From assembly GCA_013791675.1 (NCBI GenBank), contig VMTI01000276.1:1-13485 (forward strand): 13,485 nucleotides of DNA. Direction: 5' to 3'. The notes beneath the pieces were generated by a model. It did not search any database. It had not been told where the DNA came from and saw nothing but the letters and a program-made list of their open reading frames with translations. The DNA comes from a bacterium (GTDB lineage Bacteria; CG03). The stretch's first letter is position 1. Every line of letters starts with the position of its first letter. Position numbers and translations under genes: made by a program. Below, piece by piece: positions 1 to 5,430 of the stretch.

Positions 1-122
1 ACAATGAAGGCGTATTCCTCATCACCTCGATATAAAATATACCAAAATAAAAATAAAGTTGGCAGGTTAAATTTGGACACTTGGGTCGCAAATGCCTGAC
101 AACCAATATTATGGGAGGATCA

Positions 123-500
123 ATGACACAGAAAATGCAGGTATACAAATGTGAGATTTGCGGGAATATCGTGGAAATGCTGCACGCGGGAAAGGGAGAG
201 CTTGTCTGCTGCGGTCAACCTATGACGCTGATGCCTGAAAAGACACAGGAGCAGGAAGGCAAGGAAAAGCATGCGCCTGTTATTGAGAAGACCGCCAAAG
301 GAATAAAAGTAAAGATCGGCTCAATCGCGCACCCGATGGAAGAAAAACATTATATTGAATGGATAGAGCTGATTGCGGGCGAAAGCGTCTGCAGAAAGTT
401 TCTTAAACCCGGAGATTCTCCGGAGGCTGAGTTTGAAATAAATGCGGAAAATGTCTTGGCCAGAGAATACTGCAGTATCCATGGTCTTTGGAAAAGCTGA
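123..500 (+). CDS. dfx: Desulfoferrodoxin (two-iron superoxide reductase)
   Basis: This is a cytoplasmic superoxide reductase, which reduces superoxide to H2O2 without releasing O2 and takes electrons from rubredoxin-like donors. The 125-residue protein has the full two-domain layout. The N-terminal desulforedoxin domain holds the Fe(Cys)4 centre I ligands Cys10, Cys13, Cys29 and Cys30. The C-terminal domain holds the catalytic centre II ligands His50, His70, His76, Cys117 and His120, and the conserved Glu-Lys pair just before His50. The motifs HPMEEKHYIEWIEL and AREYCSIHG are typical of the family. I chose the ATG at 123 because GGGAGG lies 4 bases upstream (113-118); the frame is also open back to a TTG at 81, but that gives a non-family extension. 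It is first in a run with two rubrerythrin-type genes, so its peroxide product can be removed by its neighbours. No firm promoter is visible in bases 1-122. Confidence 0.96.
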   Translation: MTQKMQVYKCEICGNIVEMLHAGKGELVCCGQPMTLMPEKTQEQEGKEKHAPVIEKTAKGIKVKIGSIAHPMEEKHYIEWIELIAGESVCRKFLKPGDSPEAEFEINAENVLAREYCSIHGLWKS

Positions 501-516
501 TTAAGGGAGGTTTTTA

Positions 517-1092
517 ATGGGCAATTTAAAAGGCACGAAAACAGAAAAAAATCTTTTAGCGTCGTTTGCCGGTGAATCTCAGGCGAGAAACCGCTACGCT
601 TATTTTGCGAGCGTGGCTAAAAAAGAAGATTATATCCAGATATCTAATATTTTTCAGGAGACATCTGATAATGAAAAAGAACACGCGAAAAAATTCTTTA
701 AGCTTCTTCCCGGCGGGCCTCTGGAAATCACAGCGGCATATCCCTCCGGAGTAATCGGCACAACAGCGCAGAATTTAAAGGCGTCCGCTGATGGCGAAAA
801 TGAAGAGTGGGCAAAGCTTTACCCTGCGGCTGAAAAGACTGCGGGGGAAGAAGGGTTTCCTGAAATCGCGGCAAGGTTTAAAAATATAGCGGCGGTGGAG
901 AAACACCATGAAAAACGATTCCGGACGCTGCTTGAGAATATTGAGAACGGAACAATTTTCAAAAAAGATAAAGTTGTAAAATGGAAGTGCATCAATTGCG
1001 GTTATGTACATGAGGGAGCGAAAGCGCCCGAAGTGTGCCCCGCGTGCGATCACCCGCAGGCGTATTATGAACTTTTATGTGAAAACTGGTAA
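517..1092 (+). CDS. rbr: Rubrerythrin (NADH-linked peroxide reductase)
   Basis: This is a cytoplasmic diiron peroxidase that reduces H2O2 to water. The 191-residue protein has the classic order: a ferritin-like four-helix domain (about residues 8-145), then a rubredoxin domain (about 155-188). Likely diiron ligands are Glu20, Glu53, His56, Glu94, Glu97, Glu128 and His131. The rubredoxin iron ligands are Cys158, Cys161, Cys174 and Cys177. Length and motif spacing match ordinary rubrerythrins. The start is supported by GGGAGG about 7 bases upstream. It begins 16 bases after the desulfoferrodoxin stop, so the two are almost certainly cotranscribed, pairing superoxide reduction with peroxide removal. 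Confidence 0.96.
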   Translation: MGNLKGTKTEKNLLASFAGESQARNRYAYFASVAKKEDYIQISNIFQETSDNEKEHAKKFFKLLPGGPLEITAAYPSGVIGTTAQNLKASADGENEEWAKLYPAAEKTAGEEGFPEIAARFKNIAAVEKHHEKRFRTLLENIENGTIFKKDKVVKWKCINCGYVHEGAKAPEVCPACDHPQAYYELLCENW

Positions 1093-1112
1093 ATCGGTGA
1101 GAGGGGGAAAAC

Positions 1113-1622
1113 ATGGTTAAGTTATGGAGATGCGAGATTTGCGGAGATCCTTATATCGGAGAAACCGCTCCGGACAACTGCCCGTTCTGCGGAGCGCATA
1201 AGCAGTATATAAAGGAAGTATCTGACGCGAAAGTCAGTTTTGATGTTGAACTGAATGAAAAAGACAAAGCTAACGCGGAACATGCGCTGGCCGTTGAGGT
1301 GAGTAACGCGACATTCTATTTTTGCGCTTCCCAAAAAGCGGAGGATAAAGAAGGGAAATTGTTGTTTAAGGCGCTGGGAAAAGTGGAAGCGGAACACGCC
1401 AGCATCTGGAAGAAAATATTAAAATTGAACAGCATTCCCGAAGGTAAGGATACTTGCCGTGAAAGCAAAAGCGATAATTTAAAAGAATCGCGGGAAAGAG
1501 AAACGAGGGCCATCGGATTTTACAGGAAAGCCGCCGAAGAATCCGCGAATGAAAGAATGAAGCAGCTCTTTATTGCGCTGGTTGAAATAGAAAAAGATCA
1601 TCTGACATTTTCTGAAGTATAA
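1113..1622 (+). CDS. Reverse rubrerythrin (rubredoxin domain first)
   Basis: This 169-residue protein has the rubrerythrin domains in reverse order. A short rubredoxin domain (residues 3-35; Cys7, Cys10, Cys23, Cys26) comes first, followed by a ferritin-like diiron domain (about 45-169). The ferritin-like part shows the two ExxH motifs expected for diiron binding (Glu92-His95 and Glu160-His163), with Glu62 and a Glu near 128-130 as the other likely ligands. Proteins of this layout in clostridia act as terminal H2O2 and O2 reductases during oxidative stress, and the same role is inferred here. The start has GAGGGGG just upstream. It begins 20 bases after the rubrerythrin stop, so it is the third gene of the oxygen-defence operon. 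Confidence 0.9.
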   Translation: MVKLWRCEICGDPYIGETAPDNCPFCGAHKQYIKEVSDAKVSFDVELNEKDKANAEHALAVEVSNATFYFCASQKAEDKEGKLLFKALGKVEAEHASIWKKILKLNSIPEGKDTCRESKSDNLKESRERETRAIGFYRKAAEESANERMKQLFIALVEIEKDHLTFSEV

Positions 1623-1664
1623 AACAGCTTTGAAATTTTGCATGCCTGAGCGCCGTGCTTATTT

Positions 1665-3071
1665 ATGATAAAGAAAATAGAAATTGAAACACTGCTCGCG
1701 CAGGCGTCTGACAGAGATTTCGTCCATTTGGCTTTTGACTGGGCGGAGAAACACCATAGCGGGCAGAAAAGGCTTGACGGCTCTCCGTACATACTGCACC
1801 CATACCGCGTAGCGCTTGAGTTGGGGAAATGGAAAATGGATGATACAAGCCTGATTGCCGGGCTTCTCCACGATTTGATAGAAGACACCGATGTCATTCA
1901 GGGCGATATAGATTCAGAGTTCGGGGAGGAAATCGCATCCATTGTCACGGCTCTGACAAAAATCAAAGAGCTTCCCGCTATCTCCAAGGATACTGAAAAT
2001 CTCAGACAGCTCATACTCGCCATGGGAAAAGACGTGAGAGTTATTATCATACGGCTTGCCGATAAACTTGATAACATGAGAACGGCGGAGTTTCTGGAGC
2101 CCGGCCACAGAGAGCGTTTCGCGCGGGGTGTTCTGGAAATTTACGCTCCGCTCGCGCACCGGCTGGGTATGAATGTTGTTAAAACGGAATTGGAAAACAG
2201 AGCTTTCGCGGTGCTTCACAGCGATGAATTCAAAAAAATAGAAGAACGCCTGCGGCGACTGCATCCGCGCGCCAGCGGGGTAATTAAGGCGGTGGAGCGT
2301 GATCTCGCCCAGAAATTTCACACCAGCGGCGTCTCAGACGTTATTATTCAGGCGAGGGTTAAAAGCCCGCTGAGTATTTACAGAAAAGTGCTCAAGCGAT
2401 CCAAAAAGATAGATGAACTGGAGGATATTATAGCCGTGCGTATTATAACGGAAGATACCGCCGATTGTTATAAAGTGCTTGCGCTTCTCCATGAAATTTA
2501 TATTCCCGTCAGCGGCTCTTTCACTGATTATATATCCTATCCCAAGCTAAACATGTATCAGTCAATACACACGACTTGCGATGTCGGAGGAGAAATTGTT
2601 GAATTCCAGATAAGAACCGCGGCAATGCACAGAACCAGCGAATACGGCATCGCGGCGCATTGGAGATATAAAGACATGTCCGCCCGAGCCGTTGCGGGGC
2701 TCAGGAACTGGCTGGATTCATTTTACGAATGGCAGATGGACAAGCTTTCCAGAGAAGAATTTGTCCGCAACCTTAAAACAGAATTAAGTTATGACGAGAT
2801 ATTTGTTCTCACCCCGAAGGGCGACGTCAAAAGGCTTATAGACGGCTCGTCGGTGATAGATTTCGCGTATGCCGTGCACAGCGATATAGGCGACCATTTC
2901 CGCGGATGTCTTGTAAACGGCGTTATGCAGCCGATGCATTATATTCTTAAGAGCGGCGACCGTGTTGAAATACTGACCGCAAAACGAGCGCACCCCTCAC
3001 ACGATTGGTTGAAAATAGCGAAAAGCCCGTCGACGAGATACAAAATAAGACGCCGCCTCCGGGATAAATAG
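1665..3071 (+). CDS. Short bifunctional RelA/SpoT-type (p)ppGpp synthetase/hydrolase (HD-Syn-TGS)
   Basis: This 468-residue protein should make and degrade the stringent-response alarmone (p)ppGpp. The N-terminal HD hydrolase keeps its metal and substrate residues: His45, His69-Asp70, Glu73-Asp74, Asp133 and Asn137 (in DKLDNMRT). The synthetase domain (about 225-340) keeps the RxKxxxSIYRK motif, Asp254, Tyr298 in MYQSIHTT, Glu313 before QIRT, and GIAAHWRYK. A TGS domain follows at about 375-440. The protein then ends at residue 468, just after the family's DWLxxxxSxxxRxKIR segment. The helical, zinc-finger/RIS and ACT domains that bring normal long RSH proteins to roughly 700-750 residues are absent. 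No strong ribosome binding site precedes the ATG. It lies 42 bases after the reverse rubrerythrin, probably in the same transcript. Its last 31 bases are nearly duplicated at 3759-3789. Confidence 0.93.
   Translation: MIKKIEIETLLAQASDRDFVHLAFDWAEKHHSGQKRLDGSPYILHPYRVALELGKWKMDDTSLIAGLLHDLIEDTDVIQGDIDSEFGEEIASIVTALTKIKELPAISKDTENLRQLILAMGKDVRVIIIRLADKLDNMRTAEFLEPGHRERFARGVLEIYAPLAHRLGMNVVKTELENRAFAVLHSDEFKKIEERLRRLHPRASGVIKAVERDLAQKFHTSGVSDVIIQARVKSPLSIYRKVLKRSKKIDELEDIIAVRIITEDTADCYKVLALLHEIYIPVSGSFTDYISYPKLNMYQSIHTTCDVGGEIVEFQIRTAAMHRTSEYGIAAHWRYKDMSARAVAGLRNWLDSFYEWQMDKLSREEFVRNLKTELSYDEIFVLTPKGDVKRLIDGSSVIDFAYAVHSDIGDHFRGCLVNGVMQPMHYILKSGDRVEILTAKRAHPSHDWLKIAKSPSTRYKIRRRLRDK
3041..3071 (+). 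repeat. Direct repeat copy 1: 3' end of rsh including the stop
   Basis: These 31 bases encode the last residues and stop codon of the RelA/SpoT homologue. They recur at 3759-3789 in the same orientation with 29 of 31 identical (differences at the 4th and 20th positions). The sequence outside the two copies does not match. The segment between them carries the toxin-antitoxin pair. A duplicated gene 3' end around a small accessory unit is the pattern left by insertion into a gene end with regeneration of that end. Confidence 0.8.
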
Positions 3072-3102
3072 CGAACTTTATTACCGGATAAGGCCAGGCG
3101 TA

Positions 3103-3131
3103 TTGACAAAATTAGTAATTCATACTATTAT
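3103..3131 (+). promoter_or_regulatory. Promoter of the toxin-antitoxin operon, with overlapping inverted repeat
   Basis: A consensus -35 (TTGACA, 3103-3108) is followed after exactly 17 bases by a -10 (TATTAT, 3126-3131). Transcription would start near 3138, so the leader before the antitoxin ATG at 3152 is very short. The spacer and -10 contain TAGTA (3113-3117) and TACTA (3123-3127) as an inverted repeat, plus another TACTA at 3131-3135. These are a plausible operator for self-repression by the AbrB-type antitoxin; that role is inferred. Confidence 0.75.
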
Positions 3132-3151
3132 ACTATCAGGAGGTGATTATT

Positions 3152-3439
3152 ATGACTATAATCGCAGGTATATCAAAAGTGGCTCGCCATTTTCAAATCA
3201 CAGTGCCGAAGTATGTCCGGGAATCCATAGGATTGAATGAAGGTGACCTGGTTAATTTTGAAGTCCGCGATGGAAAGGTTATTTTTGTTCCGGTGGTTTT
3301 GCGAAACAAAGAACAGGCATATTTCTGGACAGAGTCATGGCAATCAGAAGTTAGAAAATCAAAGGAGAATTTTAAAAAGGGGAATTTCAAAAAGTTTAAA
3401 AGCATCAAGGAAATGAGAAAACACTTCAGTGCTAAATAA
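3152..3439 (+). CDS. AbrB/MazE-type antitoxin (SpoVT-AbrB DNA-binding domain)
   Basis: This 95-residue protein begins with a swapped-hairpin AbrB/SpoVT DNA-binding domain (residues 5-48), recognisable from KVARHFQITVPKYVRE, then GLNEGDLVNFEV and GKVIFVPV. A lysine-rich C-terminal tail (about 60-95) follows and would wrap the toxin. It is predicted to neutralise the downstream RelE/ParE-like toxin and to repress the shared promoter. The ATG at 3152 is preferred because AGGAGG (3138-3143) sits 8 bases upstream; an in-frame GTG at 3143 overlaps that site. Its 3' end overlaps the toxin start by 11 bases, which points to translational coupling. Confidence 0.88.
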   Translation: MTIIAGISKVARHFQITVPKYVRESIGLNEGDLVNFEVRDGKVIFVPVVLRNKEQAYFWTESWQSEVRKSKENFKKGNFKKFKSIKEMRKHFSAK

Positions 3440-3692
3440 TATAAAAAGCTACACCATTCCCCCAAACATAGAGAAGAAACTTTTCAAGTTTCCAAAAAAT
3501 ATCAGGGATAAATTCTTTTCTTCTTTAGAAAAGTTGCTCGAGGATCCTTCTTATCCTGCATTAAGGAATAAAAAAGTAGAGGGATGTGATGACTGGGAAT
3601 TTTCTATCACTATAAAATACCGAGCCACTTACATAACAGAAGGCAGCACTCTGCTCATTACCAACATAGGCAAACACGAAGACATATTTTAA
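3429..3692 (+). CDS. RelE/ParE-superfamily toxin
   Basis: This 87-residue basic protein has the RelE/ParE fold signature. An N-terminal helical pair (about 12-40, with the FPKNIRDKFFSSLEKLLEDP pattern) precedes strands with KKVEGCDDWEFSITIKYRATYI and the closing ITNIGKHEDIF, which matches the family's usual IGKHxDIY ending. Members are ribosome-dependent mRNA endonucleases or gyrase inhibitors; the subtype cannot be settled here. Lys63, Arg65 and His83 are candidate active-site residues. Translation must start at the GTG at 3429, because the frame contains no ATG. The start overlaps the antitoxin's last codons by 11 bases, which should keep toxin output low and tied to the antitoxin. Confidence 0.85.
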   Translation: MLNNIKSYTIPPNIEKKLFKFPKNIRDKFFSSLEKLLEDPSYPALRNKKVEGCDDWEFSITIKYRATYITEGSTLLITNIGKHEDIF

Positions 3693-3728
3693 TCCACTCT
3701 CTGACAATGTCGGCGATAAGTGGTTAAA
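3688..3728 (+). terminator. Hairpin at the end of the toxin gene
   Basis: TTTAA (3688-3692) plus CCACT (3694-3698) pairs with AGTGG (3719-3723) plus TTAAA (3724-3728). This gives a 10-pair stem with one bulged T and a 20-base loop that has a small inner GAC/GTC pairing. It begins at the toxin stop codon and could end the toxin-antitoxin transcript, although no clean U-tract follows. Its outer arms (TTTAA / GTTAAAT) also faintly resemble attC core sites, but the internal pattern does not match the three sites further right. Confidence 0.4.
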
Positions 3729-3757
3729 TTAACTTGAAATGAAAAGAATAGAAATAT

Positions 3758-3964
3758 TCAATATAAGACGCCGCCTCGGGGATAAATAGTTTTACTTTTC
3801 ATTAGATTCTCAATAATTTTACATAATCTACCTTGATATTTCTTATTCTTTTTTTGTTTTGATTCTTTAATGTAAATTTGAACACTTCGTTTGTTTTGAT
3901 TTGGATATACATACACTTTGATAAATTCGCTTTCTAAATTGCTTTACTTTTTTTTCATTATCAT
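3758..3964 (-). pseudogene. Remnant of a fourth cassette gene, interrupted and truncated
   Basis: Reading the - strand past the attC-like site at 3981-4027, GAGG precedes an ATG at 3958, and another ATG lies in frame at 3964. The frame hits TAA (3946-3944) after only four codons counting from 3958. Beyond this stop the same frame stays open for more than 60 codons, with a protein-like lysine-rich stretch including EFIKVYVYP and SVQIYIKES. It then runs into the second rsh-end copy (3759-3789) and stops there. I read this as a cassette gene with a nonsense mutation whose 3' part and attC were lost at the junction with the rsh-end copy. It matches no family I recognise, and it may be chance AT-rich open sequence. 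Confidence 0.3.
3759..3789 (+). repeat. Direct repeat copy 2: displaced copy of the rsh 3' end
   Basis: This is the second copy of the 31-base rsh end (see 3041-3071), 718 bases downstream. It also retains the in-frame TAG-ended terminus, with Gly in place of the final Arg. No further rsh coding sequence follows, so the missing C-terminal domains are not simply displaced to this side. Apart from this repeat, the remnant cassette and the hairpin at 3688-3728, bases 3693-4044 hold no gene. The stretch 3790-3940 is strongly AT-rich. Confidence 0.8.
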
Positions 3965-3980
3965 CCTCTTTTTGGATGGT

Positions 3981-4027
3981 GTGCAACGGACACACTGCTT
4001 CAGGCAGGCGGGAGCGTGAAGTTAGAC
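3981..4027 (-). repeat. attC-like recombination site 1
   Basis: On the - strand the outer cores are GTCTAAC (R'', 4027-4021) and GTTGCAC (R', 3987-3981). The inner arms CACGCT and AGCAGTG pair with one extra-helical base. It shares CTAACTTCA at one edge and GTGTCCGTT at the other with the two sites further right. At 47 bases it is shorter than most attC sites. It lies just 3' of the HARE/GIY-YIG gene, as expected for a cassette's own recombination site. Its R' core deviates from GTTRRRY at one base. Confidence 0.65.
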
Positions 4028-4878
4028 GCTGTATAAGAAAAATACTATTCAAGCTTGTTTTTAAGTTGATCTAAAATATTTTTTATTTCTCGTTTTTTTA
4101 TTTCTGGATCTTTAACTTGCAAATATTCTACTGCCCTAAACCTATCTCCACCTTTTCTATTTTGTGGTGGTTCAAGAGCTTCAATTAAAAGTGCTTCTGC
4201 TATTGAAACGAAAATCTCTGGAGAAATGTTCAGTATTTTTAGTTCAGAAAGTTTTGCATCTTTTAATACTCTTTTTAATCCAAACCAGGAGAATCTATTC
4301 CATCGGCCATTCAAACGATCAACAGTATGTTGATATATTCTTTTACCTAAATTCTGTTCAATTGCTCGTCCTACATATACTATTCGCTGTTCGTCATACA
4401 AAATATATACTCCAATTTGATATGAAAAGTCTATATGATTACCACCAGATTGTTGCCCTAACAATTTAGGATTATTAGACCAAAGCACATTTTCTCGCCG
4501 CCAAAACATACCAAAAGAATTAATAACGATATCTGTTTCTATTTCTTGTCCGGAATTATTTTCTTCCGAAGTTTGTGGTTGTTCTTCTTTAGGAATAATT
4601 GAGAGATGTTTCCTTAAAATATATTCTCCGGGCGCGGTTCTAGCAAACAATGCTTTTTCACCTTTTGTTTTTATTTCAGTTGTGATAACTGCATTTACAG
4701 TATCTGCAGGTGTCGCACCCAATTCCTTTCGTAATCCTTCAGCAACAATACTATCTGTAATATCCAAATAATGCATAGATGCTGCCGCTTTCTCGAGAAT
4801 TTTTATTATCGAGTCTTTCCATGTCAAGTCTGCCATACTATTCCTCCCTATCTAACAAATCTTTTATACAGCGTCTAA
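3987..4878 (-). mobile_element. Integron-type gene cassette 1 (HARE/GIY-YIG nuclease)
   Basis: The limits are set by the G/TT crossover points in the attC-like sites at 3981-4027 and 4873-4954, giving a unit of about 892 bases with one - strand gene and its site at the 3' end. The two ends are complementary in the way a circularised cassette requires. TATACAGCGTCTAAC (15 bases) before the terminal core is the exact reverse complement of the 15 bases that begin at the start core. This end-matching argues for genuine cassette ends rather than chance hairpins. Confidence 0.7.
4045..4836 (-). CDS. HARE-HTH domain fused to GIY-YIG nuclease
   Basis: This 263-residue soluble protein has two recognisable parts. 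Residues about 4-75 resemble the HARE-HTH winged-helix domain found fused to restriction endonucleases and chromatin proteins: WKDSIIKILEKA, then LDITDSIVAEGLR, then FARTAPGEYILRK. A polar linker (about 82-105) leads to a GIY-YIG nuclease domain (about 138-230). That domain has GVY (142-144), YVG (154-156), Arg157, Arg166, His170, the metal-binding Glu at about 219 (LLIEALEPPQN) and Asn226. This suggests a DNA-cleaving enzyme with its own DNA-recognition domain, possibly a restriction-like or defence factor; the target is unknown. The start has GGGAGG (4848-4843) 6 bases upstream. It is the sole gene of its cassette, and its codon use is much more AT-rich than that of the flanking chromosomal genes. 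Confidence 0.8.
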   Translation of the reverse strand: MADLTWKDSIIKILEKAAASMHYLDITDSIVAEGLRKELGATPADTVNAVITTEIKTKGEKALFARTAPGEYILRKHLSIIPKEEQPQTSEENNSGQEIETDIVINSFGMFWRRENVLWSNNPKLLGQQSGGNHIDFSYQIGVYILYDEQRIVYVGRAIEQNLGKRIYQHTVDRLNGRWNRFSWFGLKRVLKDAKLSELKILNISPEIFVSIAEALLIEALEPPQNRKGGDRFRAVEYLQVKDPEIKKREIKNILDQLKNKLE

Positions 4879-4954
4879 CGGTCACAGGCTGCCATTTCCC
4901 ACCGCCAATAATGGCGGGTGAGGCGAATCCGAACCCGGCAGCCTGAAGTTAGCT
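4873..4954 (-). repeat. attC-like recombination site 2
   Basis: On the - strand R'' is AGCTAAC (4954-4948) and R' is GTTAGAC (4879-4873). Inner arms CAGGCTGCC and GGCAGCCTG are perfectly complementary (9 pairs), and a further GC-rich hairpin (CCCGCC/GGCGG(T)GGG) fills the middle. The edges read CTAACTTCA and GTGACCGTT, the pattern shared with the other two sites. Its length of 82 bases equals that of site 3. It lies between two cassette genes of the same orientation. Confidence 0.8.
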
Positions 4955-5354
4955 GTCACATAATTCATTCAAACTGAATATGCTTTATAAACGGTTTTAA
5001 AAGAACTTCCCTAAAATATAGAGGTGGTATTAAATCACATAAAACTAAACCAATAATTGCTAGTTCTGTATGAAAACCTATCTCTCCTTTTATATTTGGA
5101 ACACTTTTTTCTAAATTATCAGTTGCAGATTTGCACCAACAATTTAACTCTGTGTTATTCTTCATTAACTCGACAACAGTATCTACTGCCTTATCTCGAA
5201 AAGATGTTGTTTTGTGAGATTCATTTAGAATATCTTGTAATTGTTCGCTTTTTAGTTCCTTTAATTTTTCGATAAAATATTTCACTTTTCCAGTATTTGG
5301 TCCACAATTTAAATCATTCATATTTTCTCCATCATATTTCACTGTGACAGCTAA
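4879..5354 (-). mobile_element. Integron-type gene cassette 2 (unknown small protein)
   Basis: This unit of about 476 bases is bounded by the crossover points of the attC-like sites at 4873-4954 and 5349-5430. The terminal TGTGACAGCTAAC (13 bases) is the exact reverse complement of the beginning of the cassette, so the ends match when circularised. It holds a single - strand gene that nearly fills it, typical of cassettes. Confidence 0.72.
4965..5321 (-). CDS. Cassette-borne small protein of unknown function
   Basis: I do not recognise this 118-residue protein. Residues about 10-80 look helical and charged, with IEKLKELKSEQLQDILNE and later AVDTVVELMKNN. There is a Cys-x-Cys (NCWCKS) near residue 60 and a hydrophobic patch near the C-terminus (ELAIIGLVLCDLIPP) that is too short and too interrupted to be a confident membrane helix. 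I placed the start at the ATG at 5321 because GGAGA (5330-5326) lies about 4 bases upstream. The frame is also open to a GTG at 5342, but that codon sits against the cassette end. It fills its cassette alone, so no operon partner hints at its job. Confidence 0.6.
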   Translation of the reverse strand: MNDLNCGPNTGKVKYFIEKLKELKSEQLQDILNESHKTTSFRDKAVDTVVELMKNNTELNCWCKSATDNLEKSVPNIKGEIGFHTELAIIGLVLCDLIPPLYFREVLLKPFIKHIQFE

Positions 5355-5430
5355 CGGTCACCCGCTCACGCCTTGCTCATAATAAGGTTCGGCGAGACGC
5401 TTAGTCTCGCCCGGGAACTGTAAGTTATAC
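5349..5430 (-). repeat. attC-like recombination site 3
   Basis: On the - strand R'' is GTATAAC (5430-5424) and R' is GTTAGCT (5355-5349). It has the shared edges: ATAACTTACAG on one side and GTGACCGTT on the other. The long-range arms pair less well than in site 2 (TTCCCG against CGGGTGA), but a strong internal hairpin, GGCGAGAC/GTCTCGCC (5412-5391 region), lies inside. Its length is 82 bases, the same as site 2. It sits between two - strand cassette genes. Confidence 0.72.

Noticed and set aside
81..122. Upstream TTG start for the superoxide reductase
   Set aside because: The strong GGGAGG site directly precedes the ATG at 123, and the extra residues do not match the family N-terminus.
3688..3728. 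The hairpin after the toxin gene as a fourth attC site
   Set aside because: It lacks the shared inner edges, and the - strand R' position reads GATTAAA rather than GTTRRRY. Pairing also fits a simple terminator.
4164..4469. + strand reading frame of 101 codons inside the GIY-YIG gene
   Set aside because: It is antisense to a gene with clear domain motifs and has no ribosome site or recognisable family.
4873..5430. The intergenic hairpins at 4873-4954 and 5349-5430 as simple rho-independent terminators
   Set aside because: They lack T-tracts, share conserved edge sequences with each other and with the site at 3981, and pair with distant cassette ends. This fits attC sites better.
3981..5430. 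The repeated sites as a CRISPR array
   Set aside because: There are only three imperfect copies, spaced by whole genes rather than by short uniform spacers, and no cas genes are present.
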